Shown: positions 36,987 to 45,486 of the stretch, in pieces | Numbering within the stretch: the stretch's first letter is position 1 | How the letters are laid out: the number at the start of each line of letters is the position of its first letter | Source: Rothia sp. (in: high G+C Gram-positive bacteria) | Lineage (GTDB): Bacteria > Actinomycetota > Actinomycetes > Actinomycetales > Micrococcaceae | Assembly (NCBI RefSeq): GCF_030540545.1 | Contig: NZ_JAUNVZ010000003.1 | Coordinates: 186,001 to 250,000 of the forward strand | DNA: 64,000 nucleotides | Direction: 5' to 3' | Notes under the pieces: model-generated | What the model was told of the DNA's origin: nothing | Databases searched by the model: none | What the model saw: only the letters and a program-made list of their open reading frames with translations | Made by a program: the position numbers and the translations under genes

Positions 36987-39137
36987 GTGGCAGGTTTAAT
37001 ACGTAAAGAAGATATTGACGAGGTTCGCTCCCGCACCGACATACGCGAAATCATTGAAGGCTATGTCACCCTCAAAACCGCGGGTATTGGAACCTTCAAG
37101 GGGTTATGCCCGTTCCACGATGAGCGCACCCCTTCCTTTAACGTGCGCCCCGCCATGGGTACTTACCACTGCTTCGGCTGCGGCGAATCTGGGGACGTGT
37201 ACTCCTTCATGATGGCAATGGAGCACACGAGTTTCGTTGAAACCGTGGAGCGCCTTGCCGCACGCCTGAACTACGAGCTGCATTATGAGGGCGGGGGAGG
37301 CGCAGACCGCTACGAGGCGCATCAGCGTCGTCGCCTGCTGGATGCCCACAAGGTCGCCGCTGAATTCTACGAAAAGCAGCTCTATTCTGCAGAAGCCGGT
37401 GAAGCTCAGCGTTTCTTGGGCGCCAAGGGTTTTACTCCCGAGGACGCCAAGAAATTTGGCGTGGGATATGCACCGCGCGGCTGGGATAATCTGTATAAGC
37501 ACCTGCGCGCAGCCGGTTTTAAAGATGAAGAGCTGCGCGCCACCGGCATGTTTTCCGATAACCGTTCGGGCGGCATGTATGACCGTTTCCGCGGCCGCGT
37601 GATGTGGCCGATTCGTACCGTGGCGGGTGAAACCATTGGTTTTGGCGCTCGCCGTATTTATGAGGATGACCAGGGTCCGAAGTATCTGAATACTCCCGAG
37701 ACGTCCCTGTATAAGAAGTCTCAGGTGCTCTACGGTATTGACCTTGCCAAGCGATCCATGACCAAGTCCAAGCGCGTGGTTATTGTGGAAGGCTACACCG
37801 ACGTTATGGCAGCTCATTTGGCGGGTGTGGATACCGCTGTGGCTACCTGCGGTACTGCTTTTGGTGCCGGTCATATTCGAGTGGTGCGCCGCATGATTAC
37901 TGACGATGGATCCGGCGGCGAGATTGTCTTTACCTTTGATGGTGACGCTGCGGGTCAAAAGGCAGCCATGGCGGCTTTTGAGCAGGATCAGAGTTTCGTG
38001 GCTCAAACCTATGTGACCATTGTTGAAGATGGCATGGATCCTTGCGATTTGCGTCTGGCTAAGGGGGATGCTGCGGTGCGTGCCTTGATTGAGGCTAAGC
38101 GCCCGCTCTTTGAGTTCGTGGTGGAAACCACCCTCAAAGCCTATGATTTGTCCACGATTGAGGGTCGCGTGCTGGCTATGCGCGCGGTGGCTCCCGTGGT
38201 TGCCGGCATTAAGGATCGCGATTTGCGTAGCGCTTATATGCGTCGAGTTTCGGGCATGCTGGGTATGGGTTTGGATGAGGTGCAGCGTGCTGTGGCTGAG
38301 GCTCAGCGCAATCCTAAGCCTGCTCGTAGTGTGCCTTCTGCGCCGGCTGAGCCGAGTGTGGATTATGCGGCTCTTGCCGGGTATGCGGTGCAGGGTGTGA
38401 ATCCTGAAGCTGCAGTTGTTCAGCAGGCTCAGCCTGTGCAGCAGAACTATCAGGCACAGGGTTATCAGGTACAGCCTGCTCAGGGGGCCGCTGCTTCGGC
38501 GACCGTTCAGCCCGGTGTTTCCCAGCCCGGTGTTCCGCAAACCGCTATGGCGCCTCAAGCTGCAGCTCAGCCGGGTAGCCAGCAGCTGCCTCCCGGTTTT
38601 GTGTCTCCCGTTGTGCAGGTGCCTGTGGTGCAGGATCCCACGGTTGATTTTGTAATGCCCTCTATTCAGGATCCGGTGGCTCGTGTGGAGCGTGCCGCCC
38701 TGGAGTCTGTGCTGCAGCTGCCTCAGCTGGTTTCTTATGAGCAGTGGCAGAATTTTGCGCGCTCGAAGTTCCGTTATAGGGTGCATCGTGAGATTGCGGC
38801 GGGTGTGGTACATGCTGCCTCTCATCTGGCGCCTGCTGCCGGTATTCAATGGCTTAATGCTGTGCGTGAGGGTGCTGACCCTGCGGTGCATGCGGCGATT
38901 GCTCAGTTCTCGGTGGAGCGTCTGCCGGTGGCTAATGATCAGCAGCAGCCCTTCTATGTGCACGGGGTCATGTGTTCTTTGCAGGAAGCGCAGATTGCTC
39001 GCCGTAAGTCGGATTTGATGATGCACCTGCAGCGTCTTAATCCTGAGACGGAGGCGCTGGAGTATCAGGCGGTGCAGCGTGAGTTGCTGGATTTGGAGCG
39101 TGAGCGTAGGGCTTTGCGCAGTTCATCCAGCGCCTAG
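36987..39137 (+). CDS. dnaG: DNA primase
   Basis: DnaG makes RNA primers at the replication fork. The 716-residue protein has the CHC2 zinc domain with C41, H44, C62 and C65 (LCPFHDERTPSF ... HCFGCG), the RNA polymerase core with a TOPRIM fold (VVIVEGYTDVMAAH near 265, FTFDGDAAGQKAA), and a C-terminal helicase-binding region (about 560-700). Between them lies a low-complexity Gln/Pro/Ala/Val linker (about 455-560), which makes it longer than the usual 600-640 residues. The start is GTG 36987 (VAGLIRKEDI); TACAAT-GGGAGG-GTG suggests a leaderless mRNA. The open frame reaching 36963 would overlap the promoter. Confidence 0.96.
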   Translation: MAGLIRKEDIDEVRSRTDIREIIEGYVTLKTAGIGTFKGLCPFHDERTPSFNVRPAMGTYHCFGCGESGDVYSFMMAMEHTSFVETVERLAARLNYELHYEGGGGADRYEAHQRRRLLDAHKVAAEFYEKQLYSAEAGEAQRFLGAKGFTPEDAKKFGVGYAPRGWDNLYKHLRAAGFKDEELRATGMFSDNRSGGMYDRFRGRVMWPIRTVAGETIGFGARRIYEDDQGPKYLNTPETSLYKKSQVLYGIDLAKRSMTKSKRVVIVEGYTDVMAAHLAGVDTAVATCGTAFGAGHIRVVRRMITDDGSGGEIVFTFDGDAAGQKAAMAAFEQDQSFVAQTYVTIVEDGMDPCDLRLAKGDAAVRALIEAKRPLFEFVVETTLKAYDLSTIEGRVLAMRAVAPVVAGIKDRDLRSAYMRRVSGMLGMGLDEVQRAVAEAQRNPKPARSVPSAPAEPSVDYAALAGYAVQGVNPEAAVVQQAQPVQQNYQAQGYQVQPAQGAAASATVQPGVSQPGVPQTAMAPQAAAQPGSQQLPPGFVSPVVQVPVVQDPTVDFVMPSIQDPVARVERAALESVLQLPQLVSYEQWQNFARSKFRYRVHREIAAGVVHAASHLAPAAGIQWLNAVREGADPAVHAAIAQFSVERLPVANDQQQPFYVHGVMCSLQEAQIARRKSDLMMHLQRLNPETEALEYQAVQRELLDLERERRALRSSSSA

Positions 39138-39292
39138 AGTTCGCGCTTGGGCGCATGGGGGAAGGGATGGCTCCGCAACCCGATATGTATATGTGATACA
39201 GTTCATGTCATTTCGATTTGCGGAGCTCCCAAAACCCCGGTATAGTTATTACTCGTTGAAGGGGAAACCCGGAAAAAGAAAAAACAAAATAT

Positions 39293-39365
39293 TCCTCCGT
39301 AGCTCAATTGGCAGAGCATTCGACTGTTAATCGAAGGGTTACTGGTTCGAGTCCAGTCGGGGGAG
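39293..39365 (+). tRNA. tRNA-Asn (GTT)
   Basis: A complete cloverleaf: acceptor TCCTCCG with CGGGGGA, D-arm AGCTCAATTGGCAGAGC, anticodon loop CTGTTAA with GTT, variable loop, T-arm ACTGG-TTCGAGT-CCAGT. Discriminator G; the CCA end is not encoded (GCA follows). A terminator lies 5 nt downstream. Confidence 0.97.
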
Positions 39366-39370
39366 CAAAC

Positions 39371-39397
39371 GAAAAGCCGCTCACTGAGCGGCTTTTC
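39371..39397 (+). terminator. Terminator after tRNA-Asn
   Basis: GAAAAGCCGCTCA (39371-39383) pairs perfectly with TGAGCGGCTTTTC (39385-39397). Confidence 0.9.
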
Positions 39398-39445
39398 TGC
39401 TTTCTGGGATAATACCCGTACTCTAGGAGAAGACGGGGATACGTT

Positions 39446-39541
39446 ATGGATTATTCTCCAGATTCACCCGCTGAAGCCTATGCTCGTGCAGAGCGTATTG
39501 TTATAGCTGCCCTCACTGGAGAGCTGAAGTATGAGCGCTAG
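39446..39541 (+). CDS. Possible small protein, 31 aa (doubtful)
   Basis: An open frame beginning MDYSPDSPAEAYARAERIVI and ending LKYER lies between the tRNA-Asn terminator and the next gene. GATAAT sits about 35 nt upstream and AGGAGA about 18 nt upstream, which is farther than usual for a ribosome binding site. It may be a real small protein or a remnant. No family is recognised. Confidence 0.25.
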   Translation: MDYSPDSPAEAYARAERIVIAALTGELKYER

Positions 39542-39686
39542 CTGAGGGAATCGGCTAGAAAAATCACAGTCGATTAGAGTCGTAGAACGCGAAAAATCCA
39601 CACGAAGCCTCTTAAAGCGCGCTAAAATAAAAGTCTGTGGAGTGTACGCTCCACTCCACGTATCGCATTCATAGAAGAGGGTGGGC

Positions 39687-40550
39687 ATGACCACTAATAC
39701 TAATCCCAAGGGCATTCGTGCCGGTATTGCGGGGATTAAGAGCGGCGTCACGAACATCATCGGTGCCGCAAAGCTGATCTCTCGCGATGGCCGCGAACAG
39801 CTCAAGGACGAAATTGCTATTGCAAAGCACGAGCTCAAGACCAAGGGCATTGCCGTTGGTAAGGGCGCAGCATTTTTGGTAGTTGCTGTTGTTTTTGCAC
39901 TGCTGCTGACCATTGCCCTGGTCTCCGCAATCATTCTGGGCCTGTCGACCGTTATGCCCGGCTGGGCTGCGGCTCTGCTTGTCTCCCTGGTTTTCCTGAT
40001 CATTCTGGCTATTTGCGCGCTGATCGGTATTAAGCGCGTCAAGGCTGAGCTGCCCTTCAAGCCCGAGTCCGCTATTTTCGGTGTGCTCTTTGACCTGGGC
40101 GTGCTCAAGGAAGGTAGCGCAATGACCGCTGAGCGTCTGAGCGCTGAAATTCAGGAGCGCGCAGAGGCTAAGCGTCAGGCTGCCGAAGAAGCTGCTGAGA
40201 AGGCACGTCAGGAAGCTGAAGAGCGCAAGGCGCGCGGCGAGGAAGAGCCCAAGCCGCCGACCATTGAGGAAATCAAGGCACGCGCCGCTGAGCGCCGCAC
40301 CTACCTGGCAAGCCTGCGCGATCAGCTTGAGGTTGACGCCAATGGTGTTCAGGCTGGCACCGAGCATCTGATTGCCGGCGTTAAGGCAATCCCCAGCGAG
40401 GTTGCTACCGAGGTCAGCCAGGCAGGTAAGCGCCTGCAGCAGAACATCTCCAAGCCCGAGGTTGTTAAGGCTCGTTGGGTATCCTTCACCGCTCTGGGTG
40501 TATCCCTGACCGCGGCTGTATCTTTCCTGCGTAAGCTGCTGCGCCGATAA
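39687..40550 (+). CDS. Phage-holin-superfamily (DUF1469-like) membrane protein
   Basis: A 287-residue protein whose N-terminal 110 residues match the actinobacterial putative holin-superfamily III / DUF1469 type: an amphipathic start (ISRDGREQLKDEIAIAKHELK) and two close transmembrane helices (about 52-76 and 84-106). A long, charged, Ala/Glu/Arg coiled coil (about 140-220) and a C-terminal helix with LRKLLRR follow. Despite the name, such chromosomal proteins are common in actinobacteria and are not evidence of prophage. Their function is unknown; cell-envelope stress is often suggested. ATG 39687 has GAAGAGGG ahead; GTG 39681 is possible. Terminators flank it. Confidence 0.85.
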   Translation: MTTNTNPKGIRAGIAGIKSGVTNIIGAAKLISRDGREQLKDEIAIAKHELKTKGIAVGKGAAFLVVAVVFALLLTIALVSAIILGLSTVMPGWAAALLVSLVFLIILAICALIGIKRVKAELPFKPESAIFGVLFDLGVLKEGSAMTAERLSAEIQERAEAKRQAAEEAAEKARQEAEERKARGEEEPKPPTIEEIKARAAERRTYLASLRDQLEVDANGVQAGTEHLIAGVKAIPSEVATEVSQAGKRLQQNISKPEVVKARWVSFTALGVSLTAAVSFLRKLLRR

Positions 40551-40571
40551 TACTCGCGCCACTTATCGCTC

Positions 40572-40611
40572 ACAGCGCCCCGTACTGTACTACTACAGTG
40601 CGGGGCGCTGT
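40572..40611 (+). terminator. Terminator after the holin-like gene
   Basis: ACAGCGCCCCG (40572-40582) pairs perfectly with CGGGGCGCTGT (40601-40611); ACTGTA/TACAGT pair inside the loop. Confidence 0.88.
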
Positions 40612-40782
40612 ACTATACTTTTCCCTCTGCCCAAACTTCCAGTAAACTCCCAGGGCATAAGGCGCCCCAGAATTAGCCCCGCACCATGGGCACTCGATAC
40701 ACTGGATAGGAACAGAAATCGGTCAGCCACAGACATCACCATCCACCGATAAACCACACAATCCATACCCCAGGAGCAAAGC

Positions 40783-41994
40783 ATGAAGCAGGCAGAGACG
40801 ATCCTCATCGGAGCCGAAACCTACCCGCCCGATATTAACGGTGCGGCACAATTTGGTCACCGCCTCGCCACTTCTATGCTCAAGCGCGGCCACGCAGTCC
40901 ACGTGGTTGCCGCAAGCCCCATGCCCGGCCCCAGCTACACCACCGTGGTCGAAGGTGGCATTGTGGAGCACCGACTGCGCTCGCACCTGCCCCCGACCCA
41001 CGAGAATATTCGTATTTGCACCCCCTGGGAGATTTGGCGCGAGGTCGGTCAGATCCTCGATGAGGTTAAACCCGATGTGGTGCACATTCAGTGCCACTAT
41101 ATTATTGGTCGTGTGCTGGCTCTTCAGGCCCAGCGCCGCAATATTCGCGTGATTGCCACCAATCACTTTATGCCCGAGAACCTCAGCCCCTTCCTGCCTT
41201 TCCCGCAGCCGGTTAATGATGCGATTGCTTGGGCTACCTGGCGCGATATGCGTCGCGTGTTCTCTCGCGCCTCCGTGGTTACCACCCCCACTCAGATTGG
41301 TGCGGACGCCATGGAGACTCGCGGTAAGTTCACCACCCCGGTCATGCCTGTCTCTAATGGTATTGAGATTAGCGACTACGAGGCAGCCGATGGTAAGAAC
41401 CTGCGCGGCTCCGACGATAAGCTGCGTATTGCTTTTGTGGGTCGATTGGCACGCGAAAAGAATGTGGACGTGCTCATTGAAGCTCTCTCCCTGCTGCCCG
41501 AATCCCTCAACCACGTGCTGCTGAATATTGCCGGTGGCGGCGAGCTGCGCGAAGAGCTGGAGGCAAAGGCCCGCGAATGCGGTGTCGCCGATCGAGTATT
41601 CTTCCAGGGCTTTGTGCCCGATGAGAAGCTGCCGGATGTTTACCGCAGCGCCGATGTTTTCTGCCAGCCCGGTACCGCCGAGCTGCAGTCCCTGGTGACT
41701 CTGGAGGCAATGAGTGCCGGTGCCCCCGTGGTGCTGGCAAACGCTATGGCTCTGCCTCATCTGGCAAAGGACGGCGTAAACGGTTACCTCTTTGAACCCA
41801 ATAATGCTAAGGACCTGGCGGAGAAGCTGGAGGCTGTGCTTTCCCTACCTGCCGCTAAGCGTGAAGCAATGGGTCAGGCAAGCCGCGAGATGGTCAGCTA
41901 CCATAGCGCCGATAAGACTTGGGAGATCTTTGAGGAGCTCTATGTTTCTGATGCTCCCTATGAGCATTTTCTCTCTGAGCACGCCAAGGGCTAA
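40783..41994 (+). CDS. GT4 family glycosyltransferase
   Basis: A 403-residue GT-B glycosyltransferase. N-terminal acceptor domain: GAETYPPDINGAAQFGHRLATSMLKRGHAVHVV; the C-terminal nucleotide-sugar domain has FVGRLAREKNVDVLIEAL and the E-x7-E motif in ELQSLVTLEAMSAGAPVV. It has no membrane helix, but such enzymes often bind the membrane face. The best guess is a lipid or envelope glycan glycosyltransferase, for example a diacylglycerol glycosyltransferase. Substrates cannot be told. The ATG at 40783 follows AGGAGCAAAGC. Confidence 0.9.
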   Translation: MKQAETILIGAETYPPDINGAAQFGHRLATSMLKRGHAVHVVAASPMPGPSYTTVVEGGIVEHRLRSHLPPTHENIRICTPWEIWREVGQILDEVKPDVVHIQCHYIIGRVLALQAQRRNIRVIATNHFMPENLSPFLPFPQPVNDAIAWATWRDMRRVFSRASVVTTPTQIGADAMETRGKFTTPVMPVSNGIEISDYEAADGKNLRGSDDKLRIAFVGRLAREKNVDVLIEALSLLPESLNHVLLNIAGGGELREELEAKARECGVADRVFFQGFVPDEKLPDVYRSADVFCQPGTAELQSLVTLEAMSAGAPVVLANAMALPHLAKDGVNGYLFEPNNAKDLAEKLEAVLSLPAAKREAMGQASREMVSYHSADKTWEIFEELYVSDAPYEHFLSEHAKG

Positions 41995-42175
41995 ACTCGG
42001 CGCTTAATCTCGGTGAGCTTCCGGTTCTGAGGAGGAGAAAGAAGCAAATCCAATAGGTGTTCAAAGCCTTTCCTGGAAAAATCCTGAGAGCATGACCCAA
42101 AACTCGCACCGGCACGAAAAAATAGGGTAATCTTATACAAGTGCTTTGACAGCGAAGGCTGTTGGGGAACACTGT

Positions 42176-42249
<74 letters not shown>

Positions 42250-42254
42250 CACTA

Positions 42255-42297
42255 CCCCCGTTCAAGTCCTCACTCGAGGCTGAACGGGGGATTTTTT
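42255..42297 (+). terminator. Terminator after tRNA-Met
   Basis: CCCCCGTTCA (42255-42264) pairs perfectly with TGAACGGGGG (42281-42290), followed by ATTTTTTA. Confidence 0.95.
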
Positions 42298-42353
42298 ATA
42301 CCCCTATCGCGCGCTAATAGTGCGTGAACTCATCGACGATAGAGAAAACTCTC

Positions 42354-44522
42354 ATGACACACCATACTCCGGAGCGTGTACGTACCAAACGCGCACCCCG
42401 CACCATCGTTGCCACGGTGCTACTGAGCATCCTGGCGCTCATCCTCGCCGCCTGCGGCGCCCGTCTGGAAACCAACCTCACCATGGAAGAGGGCGGCAAG
42501 GGCACCCGCATTATGTACACCGACTTCAACCTCAAAGAAGACGCGAATTACATTAAGGGTGGCGCCGATGCGCTGGATGCTTCCATGCGCAAGCACCTGC
42601 CCAAGCAGCTGACCTTCGACGGCATTACCCGCGACGGCGATAAGGCACGAGCCACCTTCAAGCTCAGCTTCGATTCCCCCAGCGACTACCAGGCGAAGGT
42701 TAAGGAACTGCTCAAGACCAGCGGTTCGAGCATTGACCCCTCCATCACCCTCTCCGAAACTAAAGAGGGCCTGGTCACCGGCGTGCGCGTGAACGAAAAC
42801 TTCGCTACTAAGGATCTGCTGGGCTGGATCCCCGAATCCCTGGTCGTGGACGGCGTGATCGAGTCCAGCCGCAAGAGTAGCGTGCTCGGCAGCGAAGAGA
42901 AGACCGTGCTGACCTATCAGGGTAAGGAAATCAAGAGCAGCTCCTACACCCGACTGCAGGTTACCGATGTGCAGGATAACGGTTTCAACTCCCTGGTGCT
43001 CAAGCTGCAGATTACCGATAGCTCCAAGGCAGAAGCCAAGATCTACCTGCTCGCCAAGGACATTATGAGTCCCGAGCGCGGCCAGACCGTGGATAATTAC
43101 CTCAATGCTCATCTGCCTACCAATGCCAGCGTTAGCCGAGGTATTGACGAGCAGGCTGTTAAATCTGCGGGTCTGTACTATCTCAATATGCCCACCAGTG
43201 AGGATGGCAAGGCGCAGATCGGTCGTACCGTCTCCTTTAGCGGCAGCATGGAAGAAATCCAGGCTGGTCTGAAGAAGCTGCTGGGTGATAGTACCTCCCT
43301 GCAGTACTCCTCCGAGCTGAAGAACGACAGCGGTTCCCTGTACGTCTACGACCAGGTCAAGGGCACCATTAACTGCACCTCCGTATGCTCCCCGGGCGCC
43401 AAGATCTACACCGATATTGACAGCTCTCAGGGTTCTTCCACTAGCGAGCGTTCCTACAATAAGAATTACAGCGACACGAAGGAAAGCGACGGCAAGCTCG
43501 AGCTCTCTGCATACCACCGCACCCGCGTGGAAATGAAGAGCGTAAAGGTTGAAACCATCGTCAAGGACAACCAGAGCGTTGAAGCGAAGTTCAGCTTCGG
43601 TTTTGACGCCGAGCAGGCAAAGGTCGCTGACGCTTCCCTGCGCAATAGCTTCAAGCTGCCCGAAGGTCAGGAGGGCGAAGTAAGCACCCGCGAAGAGAAC
43701 GGCCAGGTCTACTACGAGGCAACCCTGACCGGTAAGGATCCGAAGGAATTCGAGTCCCGTCTGCAGGCGTACCTGCCTAATTCCTCCTTCTCCATGAGCG
43801 AGCGTGCCTTCTATGCGCCCTTCGGTGAAGACTACCGCCTGAACGCCAAGTACATGGTTGGCGCTAAGATCGACTCGAGCTTCAAGGGCTCCTACGATTT
43901 CAAGCTGACCATGCCCGATGAGCTTTCCAAGACCGGCAGCGATGTGCCCTATAAGGATGCTGAAGTTTCCGGTAAGGAAATCACCTACCATCAGGAATCT
44001 ATGAGCGGTTCCTCCAGCGCCAATAGCAAGGACTTCACCCTGCAGGCTCACGGTATTACCCTGATGAGCATGATTATTGACGGCGTGCTGGTTCTGCTGA
44101 TCCTTGGCGGTATTGTGCTGATTATTCGTGCGATTCGTCGTTCGGCTAAGAAGCGTGCCGAGGCAGTGGTGAACCCCGTGGTTGCAGTTCCGGCAGCTAA
44201 CGCACCGGTAGCGAATGCGGCTGCTAACTATGCACAGCCTGCGCCCGCTCAGGCAGCTCCTGCCCAGGCTGCACCTGTACAGCCCGCTCCGGCAGCTCCC
44301 GCGCAGCCCGCAGCACCGGCTCAGACTATTCCGGCTCCCGCCGTACCCATGCAGAATATTCCCGCGCCCGCAGCGCAGCCGAATGTTCCTCCGGTACCGC
44401 CGGCAAATATTCCGCCCGCGAATATTCCTCCGGTGAATATCCCGGCGCCCAACAGCCAGCCGACTCCGCCGCCTCCGGCGCCCGGTCAGTCCAATGGCTA
44501 CGGTAGCTACGGCCAGTCCTAA
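42354..44522 (+). CDS. LppM-like membrane-anchored lipoprotein (paralogue A)
   Basis: A 722-residue lipoprotein with signal peptide and lipobox ILAAC near residue 34. The layout recalls LppM of mycobacteria (lipidated N-terminus, extracellular beta-rich domain, one late transmembrane helix) but is much longer and seems to hold two or more related modules. The extracellular part spans about 35-565. A transmembrane helix (MIIDGVLVLLILGGIVLIIRA, about 575-595) leads to a cytosolic Ala/Pro/Gln-rich tail with NIPP repeats. The same plan, with clear similarity, occurs in the gene at 45487. ATG 42354 is preferred since its n-region matches the paralogue; GTG 42324 is possible. The LppM relation is by architecture and needs a profile search. 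Confidence 0.8.
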   Translation: MTHHTPERVRTKRAPRTIVATVLLSILALILAACGARLETNLTMEEGGKGTRIMYTDFNLKEDANYIKGGADALDASMRKHLPKQLTFDGITRDGDKARATFKLSFDSPSDYQAKVKELLKTSGSSIDPSITLSETKEGLVTGVRVNENFATKDLLGWIPESLVVDGVIESSRKSSVLGSEEKTVLTYQGKEIKSSSYTRLQVTDVQDNGFNSLVLKLQITDSSKAEAKIYLLAKDIMSPERGQTVDNYLNAHLPTNASVSRGIDEQAVKSAGLYYLNMPTSEDGKAQIGRTVSFSGSMEEIQAGLKKLLGDSTSLQYSSELKNDSGSLYVYDQVKGTINCTSVCSPGAKIYTDIDSSQGSSTSERSYNKNYSDTKESDGKLELSAYHRTRVEMKSVKVETIVKDNQSVEAKFSFGFDAEQAKVADASLRNSFKLPEGQEGEVSTREENGQVYYEATLTGKDPKEFESRLQAYLPNSSFSMSERAFYAPFGEDYRLNAKYMVGAKIDSSFKGSYDFKLTMPDELSKTGSDVPYKDAEVSGKEITYHQESMSGSSSANSKDFTLQAHGITLMSMIIDGVLVLLILGGIVLIIRAIRRSAKKRAEAVVNPVVAVPAANAPVANAAANYAQPAPAQAAPAQAAPVQPAPAAPAQPAAPAQTIPAPAVPMQNIPAPAAQPNVPPVPPANIPPANIPPVNIPAPNSQPTPPPPAPGQSNGYGSYGQS

Positions 44523-44529
44523 ATAAGAC

Positions 44530-44573
44530 ACATGCCCGTGTTGATTCTTTCTTCAGAATCAGCACGGGCATGT
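44530..44573 (+). terminator. Terminator after lipoprotein paralogue A
   Basis: ACATGCCCGTG (44530-44540) pairs perfectly with CACGGGCATGT (44563-44573), with GATTCT/AGAATC inside; TTATG follows. Confidence 0.88.
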
Positions 44574-44691
44574 TTATGTGTTGGAAATAATAGAGCAGGG
44601 GTGACGGGTCGGAGGGCAAAATAATAGTCAGTCGGATACTATAAATCTGTACTCACTCGAAAGTACTTTCCTATCACACTCAAAGGACACC

Positions 44692-45249
44692 ATGAAGCAC
44701 ACATACACTGCGCTGGCAATGATTGCGGCGCTCGCACTGGCAGGCTGCTCCTCCAAGGCAGACACCACCAATAACGCACCCGTTAAGGGTTCCAGCAGCT
44801 CGGCAAGCGCATCTGCTTCCGCCTCTGCATCTGCTTCGGCTAGCGCAAGCCCCAGCGCCACCAAGAGCGCATCCGCTAGCGTAAGCCCTAGCGTAGTTCC
44901 CAGCGTGAGCGTTGAGACCACTCAGGCTCCTGTTCAGACCACCCAGGCAGCGGTGGAGGCACCGGCACCGGTTGAGACTACCACTCAGGCCGCCTATGTG
45001 GCTCCGGCCCCCGTACAGACCACCACCCAGGCCGCCTATGTGGCTCCGGCCCCCGTACAGACCACTACTCAGGCGGCTTATGTACCCCCGGCTCAGCAGC
45101 AGCCCGCTGCCCCGGTACAGAACGAGAATGTGTACTACGCTAACTGCGCGGCAGCACGTGCAGCCGGTGCCGCCCCGATATATAAGGGACAGCCCGGTTA
45201 CCGCTCCGCTCTTGACCGCGATAATGACGGTATTGCCTGCGACAAATAA
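44692..45249 (+). CDS. Lipoprotein with Excalibur calcium-binding domain
   Basis: A 185-residue lipoprotein. Signal peptide with lipobox LAGC near residue 19, then a Ser/Ala run (about 35-60), a Pro/Val/Thr stalk with three AAYVxPAPVQTTTQ-type repeats (about 95-140), and a C-terminal Excalibur domain: YYANCAAARAAGAAPIYKGQ and the calcium loop DRDNDGIACDK at the very end, with the two conserved cysteines. Excalibur domains are extracellular calcium-binding modules found next to nucleases or wall proteins. Here it is alone on a lipid anchor. AAAGGA precedes the ATG. It lies between the two LppM-like genes, each in its own unit. Confidence 0.9.
   Translation: MKHTYTALAMIAALALAGCSSKADTTNNAPVKGSSSSASASASASASASASASPSATKSASASVSPSVVPSVSVETTQAPVQTTQAAVEAPAPVETTTQAAYVAPAPVQTTTQAAYVAPAPVQTTTQAAYVPPAQQQPAAPVQNENVYYANCAAARAAGAAPIYKGQPGYRSALDRDNDGIACDK
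44986..45069 (+). repeat. Tandem 42-bp repeat in the Excalibur lipoprotein stalk
   Basis: Units 44986-45027 and 45028-45069 are identical over the first 33 bases and differ by a few bases at the end; a third, diverged partial copy follows. Each codes for 14 residues (QAAYVAPAPVQTTT). Confidence 0.9.
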
Positions 45250-45269
45250 GCTGTGCTGATGAGCAGAAT

Positions 45270-45302
45270 CAAGGCTCCAGAAGAGAATCTTCTGGAGCCT
45301 TG
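45270..45302 (+). terminator. Terminator after the Excalibur lipoprotein
   Basis: CAAGGCTCCAGAAGA (45270-45284) pairs perfectly with TCTTCTGGAGCCTTG (45288-45302), loop 3 nt. Confidence 0.9.
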
Positions 45303-45486
45303 CGCTCTATCCGGCGCACAATACAAGAGGAGAAAGAGCGCAGGCACAGGGCTTCAACCAAATACACAGCTGGAGCATAGAAACACATGCTAGTATCAAC
45401 CTAACCCGAGCCCTGCCCGCATCTAAAGCACCTGCGCACAGGGCACGGAACCCAGCCCATGTCGCCGAGCACAGCAAAGGAAAAGC

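Noticed and set aside
37104-39026. 640-codon minus-strand frame opposite dnaG
   Set aside because: Shadow; rich in His, Arg and Ser, with no domain.
39687-40550. Holin-like protein next to a tRNA taken as a prophage trace
   Set aside because: This DUF1469-type protein is a normal actinobacterial chromosome gene. No integrase, attachment-site repeat or phage genes are nearby.
44800-44890. Ser/Ala repeat in the Excalibur lipoprotein as a phase-variable tract
   Set aside because: The DNA is not a perfect short repeat; codons alternate, so slippage is unlikely.
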